Source: Thioclava dalianensis
GTDB lineage: Bacteria; Pseudomonadota; Alphaproteobacteria; Rhodobacterales; Rhodobacteraceae
Length of the DNA stretch: 64,000 nucleotides
Reading direction: 5' to 3'
NCBI RefSeq assembly: GCF_000715505.1
Contig: NZ_JHEH01000012.1
Span: 37,765-101,764 of the forward strand
Below the pieces are notes generated by a model. The model ran no database searches and had not been told where the DNA came from. It saw only the letters and a program-made list of their open reading frames with translations. The translations under genes and the position numbers were made by a program. This document shows positions 57,901 through 64,000 of this stretch, piece by piece. Numbering within the stretch: the stretch's first letter is position 1; each line of letters begins with the position of its first letter.

Positions 57901-58407
57901 ATGAAATCCACCCCCGCCTATATCCTGCGCAATTGCGCGCTCTGGGCCAATGAAGACGTGAAGGTCGGACAGTTTTCTGAAGTCTCGATCGCGCTGCCCA
58001 AGGAAAAGAACGAAGGCTTCCGCAATGGCGGTATGATCAAAGAGCGCAAGGCCAGCATGGGCTATGAGCATGATGATCTCGAATTCACCATGACGGCCTT
58101 TGATCCGGCCACCCTCAAGCTGATGACCGGCAAGCCCGGCACGGAGCATGTCTTCATGGTGACCGGCGCACATGTCGATGAAGACGGCGTGACCCATAGC
58201 GCGGTCTATTACGTGCGCGGACGCCTCGTTGCGCCCGATGCGGGCAACTGGAAGCCTGGCGACAAGGCCGAGATGAAATGCACCGTGGTGCAGAACTACG
58301 CCAAGCTGGAAATCGACGGGGCGGAGATCTTCGAGATCGACGATTTCGACTTCTCGGTGGGCGGTGTCAGCCAGACCGGCGACATCCGCTCCGCACTCAT
58401 GCTATAA
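57901..58407 (+). CDS. Tail tube protein (P2 FII-like)
   Basis: A 168-residue major tail tube protein (GMIKERKASMGYEHDDLEFT; VYYVRGRLVAPDAGNWKPGD). It forms the inner tube within the sheath. AAGGAG precedes the ATG at 57901. Confidence 0.92.
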   Translation: MKSTPAYILRNCALWANEDVKVGQFSEVSIALPKEKNEGFRNGGMIKERKASMGYEHDDLEFTMTAFDPATLKLMTGKPGTEHVFMVTGAHVDEDGVTHSAVYYVRGRLVAPDAGNWKPGDKAEMKCTVVQNYAKLEIDGAEIFEIDDFDFSVGGVSQTGDIRSALML

Positions 58408-58416
58408 GGGGGAGCC

Positions 58417-58716
58417 ATGGAGTATCCGATTGAAGTGGCGCTCAAGCGCCCGCTCACCGTGGGCGAGACCAGGATCGACAAGCTGGTCTTTGATGAGCCC
58501 GATCTTGGCACGGCGATTGCGGTGGAAGAGGCGGGCTCGGCGGTCGAGCAGCGGATCGCTTTGCTCACGGGCATGGCTGGGGTGGACCGCGCGGTGCTGC
58601 TCAAGGTGAAGGAAAGCGATTATCGCGAAATCACCCGGCGCGTTCTCGATCCCTATCAGGCCCAAGTTGCGGCAGAGCAGGGGGCGGATTCGGGAAACGG
58701 CGGGGCGGCGGAGTAG
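58417..58716 (+). CDS. Tail assembly protein E (P2-like)
   Basis: A 99-residue tail chaperone (EVALKRPLTVGETRIDKLVF). It is the zero-frame product of the E/E' pair; the slippery site G GGA AAC is at 58692-58698, 15 bases before the stop. It binds the tape measure during tail assembly. Confidence 0.85.
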   Translation: MEYPIEVALKRPLTVGETRIDKLVFDEPDLGTAIAVEEAGSAVEQRIALLTGMAGVDRAVLLKVKESDYREITRRVLDPYQAQVAAEQGADSGNGGAAE

Positions 58717-58859
58717 CAAAGGATCTGCGCTTTGCCGCCGGCTTCGTGGCCCGGGTGCTGGCCACGCCGCTCTCCGAGATCTTGGCGATGAAGATCAGCG
58801 CCTTTGAGCTCTGGCAAGAGAGTGCGCGCGAGATCTGGGAGGCAACCCAGGCCGGGTGA
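58417..58859 (+). CDS. Tail assembly fusion E-E' made by -1 ribosomal frameshift
   Basis: After the slippery heptamer G GGA AAC at 58692-58698 (in phase with gene E), a -1 shift leads into a frame ending at 58859 and reading, near its start, AKDLRFAAGFVARVLATPLS and ending WEATQAG. The 147-residue fusion parallels the P2 E+E' and lambda G-GT products. The E' frame has no start codon or binding site of its own, supporting frameshift expression. Confidence 0.8.
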
Positions 58860-58861
58860 TC

Positions 58862-59080
58862 TCAACCGTCTGAGAGCGGGCGCTGGAACGCGTTGAGCTG
58901 ATCGCGCCGCATCGGGCCCAACGGCGCGCTGCGATGCGTGACGGCTCGGTAGAGCAGGATCAGAAGACCTGCGAAGGCCAGCGCGCCCCAAAGCCCGACT
59001 GCAAAAAGCCCAATCAGGATCGTCGCCGCGAGCGCGGCGGCGATCATCAGAGCGGTGAAGATCATCGCAAGGCTTTCCAT
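58862..59080 (-). CDS. Small antisense two-helix membrane protein
   Basis: A 72-residue frame opposite to the tail genes, filling the 255-base gap between E' and the tape measure. It is mostly hydrophobic (MESLAMIFTALMIAAALAAT; FAVGLWGALAFAGLLILLYR) with a basic tail. No sense frame exists there. It may be a lysogenic moron, for example a superinfection-exclusion protein; its binding site is weak, so expression is uncertain. Confidence 0.5.
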   Translation of the reverse strand: MESLAMIFTALMIAAALAATILIGLFAVGLWGALAFAGLLILLYRAVTHRSAPLGPMRRDQLNAFQRPLSDG

Positions 59081-59114
59081 GCCTTGAATGTAGTTCAATG
59101 AGAGGGCGAGAGCC

Positions 59115-62100
59115 ATGGCCACCAAGCGTATTCAGACCCAGCTGTCGATCAAGGCCGTCGATCAGTATTCCGGCAAGCTGCGCGAGATGCGGACCGTCAC
59201 CGGGCGCTTTGCCGATGGCGTGCGCACGGAAATGGGCCGTCTGCAAAAGATGCGCGGGCCGCTCAAGCTGATCGAGGATTTCCGCAAGCAACAGCAGGTG
59301 GTCGGTAAATCCGGGCAGGCCCTTGAGCAGGCGCGTGAGCGCGTGCGCCAGCTCAAGCACGCGATCACCACGACGCGTCAGCCCTCAGCCCAGATGCGCC
59401 GTGAGTTTGATCGGGCGCGGGCGGCGGCAGGGCGGCTTGAGGCGCAACACCAGCGTAACCGCCGCACCTTGTCTGGATTGCGCGGGCAGCTGCGCGAGAC
59501 GGGCGTGAACATGGGCGATCTGTCGGGCGAGGAGCGCAGGCTCGCCGGATCGATTGATCGCGTCACCACCGCCTTTGGGCGACAGGTTGAGCGCATGCAG
59601 CGCGTGGAAACCATGCAAAAGCGCATCGCGGAGGGCCGCGCGCGCATGGATCGCTCGCTTGCGACGGCGGCCAATCTGACGATCGCGGGTCATGCCTCCA
59701 TGCAATCGGGGCGTCGGATCCTCACGGGGCTGTCGGGGGTGGTTCAGGAGGCCGTGGCGTTTGAAAGCTCCATGTCGGATGTGCGCAAGGTGGTGAACTT
59801 TGAGGCGCCCGATGGGTTTGCGAAGATGTCCGACGATATTTTGACGATGTCGACGCATATCCCGGTTGCAGCCGATGGTCTGGCGGAGATCGTGGCCGCG
59901 GGCGGGCAGTCGGGGATTGCCACCAAAGATCTCTCCAAATTCGCCGAGATGGCGGCGAAGATCGGGGTCGCGTTTGATATCTCTGCCGATCAATCAGGCG
60001 AGTCGATGGCGAAGATCAAAACAGCCCTCGGTCTGTCCCTCGATGAGACGGCGTCGTTGTTCGATGCGATGAACCATCTGTCGAACAATATGGCGGCAAC
60101 CGCGCCCGATGTGTTGAACTTTACCAAGCGGGTTGCGGTGGATGGCGCTGTCAAAGGGTTCTCGCCGACCCAAACGATGGCGTTCGGGACGGCGATGATT
60201 GCTGCGGGCGCTGAGGCAGATGTCGCGGCCACCTCGTTTCGGAATATGGGCAAGGCGCTGGCCCGGGGCGAGAGTGCGACGGATCGCCAACAGGCAGCTT
60301 TTGCGAAGCTCGGCTTGAGCTCTGCCAAGGTCGCCAAGTCCATGCAAAAGGATGCGGTCGGCACGACGATTGACGTGATGGAGAAGATCAACGCGCTGCC
60401 CAAACACCTGCAGGCATCCGTCACCTCTGATCTCTTTGGCGATGAGGCGCGCGCCCTGGCCCCGCTGATCAATAATCTCGATCTCGTGCGCGAATCTGTC
60501 GGCTTGGTCTCGGATCAGCAAAACTACGCGGGCAGTGCGGAGAAAGAATATGCCGCCCGCGCCCAGACCACGGCGAACAATCTCCAGCTGATGCGCAATC
60601 AGATGAGCCGCCTCGGGATCACCATCGGTGACGCGGTCCTGCCGCCCTTGAACGATCTGCTCAAGGCGGCCACCCCGATTGTCGAGAGCTTCACGGCTTG
60701 GGCAAAGGAGCACAAGCCCTTGGTCAAATGGCTTCTGGTCGGCGCAGCGGCGGTGGGTGGTCTGGCCGTAGCTGGCGGGGCGCTCTTAACGGCTGCGGGT
60801 GGGCTGATCGGCACGATGGCGATCCTGCGCTTTGGCCTTGTCGGTTTTGGCGCGCGTGCGGCCTTTGCGGCAGGGGATCTGCTGGGCTTGGGCGGCGCGT
60901 TTCGAGGTTTGCTGCGCCTGCCGAAGCTCGCGCTCTCAACGCTCATCACGCCGCTGCGCTGGACGTCGCGGCTCTTGCCGAATTTTGCGCCGGCCTTGGC
61001 GCGCTTCGTGGGGTTCCGCGCGGCGGCGAGCGCCGAGATGGCGGGGCTCGCAACCTCGGTGGGGATGCAGTCGAAGCTCATCGAGCGGAGCCTGTCTGGC
61101 ATTCGCTGGAAAGCGTTTTCTGCGGGCACAATGGCCTTCCTGGCCATGAAGAGCCTGCCGAAGGACCCCAAAGATCTGGCCGGGTTCCAGGCCAAGAACC
61201 GGGAGGGCATGGAGGGCCTGTTCCGGTCCCTGCCGGGGCTGGGCTCGGTGATGGGCGGATATGACTGGCTGTTCAAAAAGGTGCACGGAACAGCGCCGCC
61301 GGTTGAAACGGGGATGAACTGGACGCGTCCGCCTGCGAATGAGGGCGGCGCGCCTGAGGCATCCTCGGGCCGGATCACGCAGCTTAAGAGTGAAGCGGAA
61401 GATCTTCGCGCGCAAATCGCCGGGATCGAAGGGCAGATCGCAAATCTGGGCGATGGGCCGATGACGGCAGCCATGGCGGCCCCGTTCCGCGATCAGCTGG
61501 AGGCGCGCAAATCCGATCTGGCCGATGTCGAGGCCGAGCTGAAGACCGCCAGCGCTGCGGCGGAAGATACCGGGCAGGCGATCAGCGGGCTGGATGACAT
61601 TGCCGTCTCACCAGAGATCGACACGACGCAGCTCGATCGAGCCTTGGATAAGGTCGATCAGCTGGGGGCGGGGCTGCTGGCTTTGCCCTTTGCGGGGACG
61701 GGGCCGCGTCCCGTACCAAAGCCTGCGGGTGCGCGCGCAACGGGTGGGCCCGTGCGCACGGGGCTGCCGTACCTGGTGAACGAGAACACGCCGCGTTCGG
61801 AATGGTTCGTGCCCTCGCAATCGGGCGGCATCTTGAATGTCTCGCAGGCGAAAGACGCGATGCGCACGTCGTTGTCGTCTGCGGTGCAGCGGCCTGTCGG
61901 ACGCAGCCCAGGTCTGTCGCGCCTGCACCAGGGTGTGCAGGGGCTGCGGGCGGCCAGCCTTGCGATGGTGGCGGCAGCGCCCGTCGCGGCCCAACCTGCG
62001 GCGACCTCTGGGGCGGTGAGCGTCCAGATCGAGAACTTCACCGTGCAAGTGCCGTCTGGCGTCTCGGATCCGGAGGCAATTGCGGATCTTGTCTCTGAGC

Positions 62101-62150
62101 GGCTCGGGCAGCGGGTCGCGGCCACGATCTCGGCCAGTTTTTCTGATTAA
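59115..62150 (+). CDS. Tail tape measure protein (P2 gpT-like)
   Basis: A 1011-residue tape measure. An N-terminal coiled coil (RRTLSGLRGQLRETGVNMGD) leads to the tape core (AFGTAMIAAGAEADVAATSF) with hydrophobic segments near 540-580 (LLVGAAAVGGLAVAGGALLT), and a C-terminal region with TGGPVRTGLPYLVNENTPRS. It sets tail length and enters the host on infection. It follows the E/E' chaperone as expected. Confidence 0.93.
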   Translation: MATKRIQTQLSIKAVDQYSGKLREMRTVTGRFADGVRTEMGRLQKMRGPLKLIEDFRKQQQVVGKSGQALEQARERVRQLKHAITTTRQPSAQMRREFDRARAAAGRLEAQHQRNRRTLSGLRGQLRETGVNMGDLSGEERRLAGSIDRVTTAFGRQVERMQRVETMQKRIAEGRARMDRSLATAANLTIAGHASMQSGRRILTGLSGVVQEAVAFESSMSDVRKVVNFEAPDGFAKMSDDILTMSTHIPVAADGLAEIVAAGGQSGIATKDLSKFAEMAAKIGVAFDISADQSGESMAKIKTALGLSLDETASLFDAMNHLSNNMAATAPDVLNFTKRVAVDGAVKGFSPTQTMAFGTAMIAAGAEADVAATSFRNMGKALARGESATDRQQAAFAKLGLSSAKVAKSMQKDAVGTTIDVMEKINALPKHLQASVTSDLFGDEARALAPLINNLDLVRESVGLVSDQQNYAGSAEKEYAARAQTTANNLQLMRNQMSRLGITIGDAVLPPLNDLLKAATPIVESFTAWAKEHKPLVKWLLVGAAAVGGLAVAGGALLTAAGGLIGTMAILRFGLVGFGARAAFAAGDLLGLGGAFRGLLRLPKLALSTLITPLRWTSRLLPNFAPALARFVGFRAAASAEMAGLATSVGMQSKLIERSLSGIRWKAFSAGTMAFLAMKSLPKDPKDLAGFQAKNREGMEGLFRSLPGLGSVMGGYDWLFKKVHGTAPPVETGMNWTRPPANEGGAPEASSGRITQLKSEAEDLRAQIAGIEGQIANLGDGPMTAAMAAPFRDQLEARKSDLADVEAELKTASAAAEDTGQAISGLDDIAVSPEIDTTQLDRALDKVDQLGAGLLALPFAGTGPRPVPKPAGARATGGPVRTGLPYLVNENTPRSEWFVPSQSGGILNVSQAKDAMRTSLSSAVQRPVGRSPGLSRLHQGVQGLRAASLAMVAAAPVAAQPAATSGAVSVQIENFTVQVPSGVSDPEAIADLVSERLGQRVAATISASFSD

Positions 62151-62159
62151 GGGGGTGAT

Positions 62160-62582
62160 ATGGCGGGACCAGTCACGATGGCCCTTGGGCCGTTCATGTT
62201 CCATGCGCATGGCTTTGGCTATACGGGCGTCGGGCGCAAGCTCGATACCAGCTGGGCCGAAATTGAAACGGCGGGGCGGTTTAACGCCCTGCAATGGACC
62301 GGGCCGCGCAGCGAGGTGGTCACGATCACGGGCGTGCTGTTTCCCAAAGAGTTTGGCGGGGCAGGGACGCTGGAGAGTGTCCGGCTTGCGGCCACCTCGG
62401 GCGTGCCGCTGATGCTGGTGTCGCTGGGCGGCAAGGTCTTTGGAAGCCATGCCATCCAGAAGATCGATGAAGATCGCGCATTCCATGACCGCTTCGGCGC
62501 GCCGGGGCGCAATGCCTACACGATTGAGGTGAAGCGTCTCGGCGCAGGGTTCTCGCTGCTCTCACTGTTGGGGGTGATCTGA
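62160..62582 (+). CDS. Tail protein U (P2-like)
   Basis: A 140-residue P2 gpU-type protein (MALGPFMFHAHGFGYTGVGR), involved in tail terminal assembly. GGGGGTG precedes its start. It shares one base with the next gene. Confidence 0.9.
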   Translation: MAGPVTMALGPFMFHAHGFGYTGVGRKLDTSWAEIETAGRFNALQWTGPRSEVVTITGVLFPKEFGGAGTLESVRLAATSGVPLMLVSLGGKVFGSHAIQKIDEDRAFHDRFGAPGRNAYTIEVKRLGAGFSLLSLLGVI

Positions 62583-62794
62583 TGGCCAGTACCTATATCA
62601 CCGCCACGGGCGATGCGTTGGATCTGATCTGCCTGCGCGCTTATGGCGTGCAGGCGGGGGCGGTCGCGCAGGTGCTCGAGGCCAATCCGGAGATCGCAGA
62701 CATCGCGCATCGTCTGCCTGCGGGGGTCGAGATCATCCTGCCCGATTTGGCGGTGCAGGATCAGGCGCGCCAGCCAGTGAGGTTGTGGGACTGA
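62582..62794 (+). CDS. Tail protein X (P2-like, LysM type)
   Basis: A 70-residue gpX protein (YITATGDALDLICLRAYGVQ; VLEANPEIADIAHRLPAGVE), a tail part with a LysM-like fold. Stop and the D gene start share one base. Confidence 0.88.
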   Translation: MASTYITATGDALDLICLRAYGVQAGAVAQVLEANPEIADIAHRLPAGVEIILPDLAVQDQARQPVRLWD

Positions 62795-63789
62795 TGACGC
62801 ATCCAAGCATTCAGGTCACGGTGGATGGCGTCCCGGTCTCGGGGCCGTTCTTCAATAGGCTGGTCAGCCTGACCATCACCGATCGCGAGGGGATCCGCTC
62901 GGACACTCTCGAGCTGGTCTTTGAGGATAGCGCCCCGCATATCCAATCGCCCCGGCGGGGCGCGGTGGTCCGCGTGTCGCTGAGCAATGGGGCAGGGGGC
63001 GGCTTTGTCGGGGCCTATATCATCGACCGGGTTGCGTTCTCTTGTCTGCCCTACACGATCTCGGTGCGCGGGCATTCCGCCGATCTGCGCTCTGAGATGA
63101 AGGCGAGCAAGACCAAGTATTGGGATAACGCCTCGGTCAAGGCCATCGTGGAAGAGAAGGCCAAGGCGTACGGGCTGAAGGTGAAGATCGCGGCGGCGGT
63201 CTCAGGCCATGTCTATCATTGGATCGGGCAGCAAGACGAATCCGATCTGAACTTCCTCGAGCGTCTTGCACGCCGACACGGTGCGCTCTTCACGATCAAG
63301 AACGGCGTGCTGCTCTGGTTGGAGCGCGGGACAGGCAAAACGGCGGAGGGTGCTGCGATTGCACCTGCGGTGGTGCTGCCGCCCTCCATCATTGAGGGCT
63401 CATGCCGCATGTCGGAGACCGATGTGGATCGCTTCGCCACGGTCAAAGCCTATTGGCAGGATCGGCGCGGGGCAAAGCGGCAGGAGATCATCGTGCCCGC
63501 CGATCCGGACGGTGTCGGCGAGCACGTCCTGCGCGATCCTTACAGCTCGCAGGCAGAGGCCGAGGCCGCCGCGAAAGCTGCGGCGCGCGAGATCGTGCGG
63601 GGCTTGATTGAGGTGAGCTGCGCGATTGTCGGTCGCCCCGGGCTGATGGCGGGGCAGCCTGTTCTGTTCTCGGGCGTGCGCCCGGTGCTCGACGGCCGGA
63701 CATTCATCGTCGATCTCGTGACGCATAGCTTTGCCAAGTCGAGCGGATTGCGCACGAGCTTCAGGGGCAAGCTGAAGGCCGAGAGCTGA
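62794..63789 (+). CDS. Tail protein D / late control protein (P2-like)
   Basis: A 331-residue gpD-like protein (THPSIQVTVDGVPVSGPFFN; YHWIGQQDESDLNFLERLAR). It forms the hub of the baseplate. A terminator follows it, so it ends this operon. Confidence 0.9.
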   Translation: MTHPSIQVTVDGVPVSGPFFNRLVSLTITDREGIRSDTLELVFEDSAPHIQSPRRGAVVRVSLSNGAGGGFVGAYIIDRVAFSCLPYTISVRGHSADLRSEMKASKTKYWDNASVKAIVEEKAKAYGLKVKIAAAVSGHVYHWIGQQDESDLNFLERLARRHGALFTIKNGVLLWLERGTGKTAEGAAIAPAVVLPPSIIEGSCRMSETDVDRFATVKAYWQDRRGAKRQEIIVPADPDGVGEHVLRDPYSSQAEAEAAAKAAAREIVRGLIEVSCAIVGRPGLMAGQPVLFSGVRPVLDGRTFIVDLVTHSFAKSSGLRTSFRGKLKAES

Positions 63790-63814
63790 GCAAACAACAC
63801 TAGAACGACCACGA

Positions 63815-63836
63815 CCCGCCGCAGGCGGGCTTTTTT
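63815..63836 (+). terminator. Intrinsic terminator after gene D
   Basis: A six-base perfect stem (CCCGCC / GGCGGG) with a three-base loop and T7-rich tail. Confidence 0.85.
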
Positions 63837-63855
63837 ATGCGCGATTGGAGGGGGC

Positions 63856-64000
63856 ATGACGGCCATGCGAAAGGAAACCAAAGAGGGGTGGGTCGCATTC
63901 GCCCGAAACATTACGGCGGTTGTCACCGCCTCGACGCTACTGGTGACCGGGTTTTGGTATCTTGCCGGTCCGCGCATCAAGGCCGATCTCGGGGAGCTGA
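63856..64000 (+). CDS. Membrane protein, N-terminal part (gene runs off the right edge)
   Basis: The first 48 residues are visible: a basic start (MTAMRKETKEGWVAFARN) and one hydrophobic segment (ITAVVTASTLLVTGFWYLAG). GGAGGGGG precedes the ATG. Its place after the tail operon suggests a lysis-cassette or membrane protein; it cannot be assigned. Confidence 0.6.
   Translation, partial: MTAMRKETKEGWVAFARNITAVVTASTLLVTGFWYLAGPRIKADLGEL

Noticed and set aside
1..64000. CRISPR arrays, IS elements, rRNA or tRNA genes
   Set aside because: No regular repeat-spacer pattern, transposase frame with terminal inverted repeats, or RNA-gene signature was found by eye. The only regular repeats are the iterons, the operators and the 180-bp direct repeat pair.

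Overview
The window looks like the chromosome of an alphaproteobacterium of the Rhodobacteraceae (Paracoccus/Rhodobacter/Roseobacter group). The evidence is high GC, a zeta-type F1-ATPase inhibitor (DUF1476), separate purS and purQ genes, a GTTC-N7-GTTC type SOS box, and a corrinoid/DUF1638/homocysteine methyltransferase set typical of that family. No rRNA, tRNA or CRISPR array was recognised.

Positions 1-28330 are host chromosome. In order: the end of a GbsR/MarR-type regulator gene; a DgoK-like sugar kinase; a zinc-uptake locus (znuA facing zur-znuC-znuB, with Zur-like sites between them); an EamA exporter; a SulP transporter; the parts of a split cobalamin methionine synthase (DUF1638 protein, corrinoid protein, homocysteine methyltransferase) interleaved with a PA0069-type radical SAM gene behind an SOS box; an MprF-like lipid aminoacyltransferase; the ATPase zeta inhibitor; purC-purS-purQ; a DctB/DctD two-component pair whose regulator lacks the GAFTGA loop; a LysR regulator; a complete branched-chain amino acid ABC transporter; an MFS transporter; an AlkA-like glycosylase; a carboxylesterase; and an HNH endonuclease.

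From about 28451 to the right edge lies a prophage that is not closed in the window. Its left end has a tyrosine integrase. A leftward early operon follows (HTH/Xis-like protein, GapR-like DUF2312, NYN nuclease, small proteins), then a repressor/Cro-like pair separated by two pairs of TAG-N10-CTA operators. The rightward early operon runs through a CII-like protein, DUF1937, replication-region genes, a set of 11-bp iterons and a phage NusG-like protein. The late operon starts behind a promoter followed by two strong intrinsic terminators, so late expression probably depends on antitermination, with the NusG-like protein as the natural candidate. The virion is a chimera: lambda-type head genes (Z, Nu1-like, A, B, W, ClpP-like protease, D, E, FI-like, FII) and a contractile P2-type tail (V, PAAR spike, W, J, I, fibre, FI sheath, FII tube, E/E' with a G GGA AAC slippery site, T, U, X, D).

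Two AT-richer cargo loci interrupt the phage plan and are the best candidates for new biology. At 29605-32036 an XRE-ImmA/IrrE protein and an unrecognised partner, with their own promoter, sit between two 180-bp direct repeats of the Xis-like gene. At 39565-41560, between early and late operons, lie a small exported protein and a 468-residue protein resembling ApeA-type HEPN anti-phage proteins. Both look like defence or superinfection-immunity cargo.
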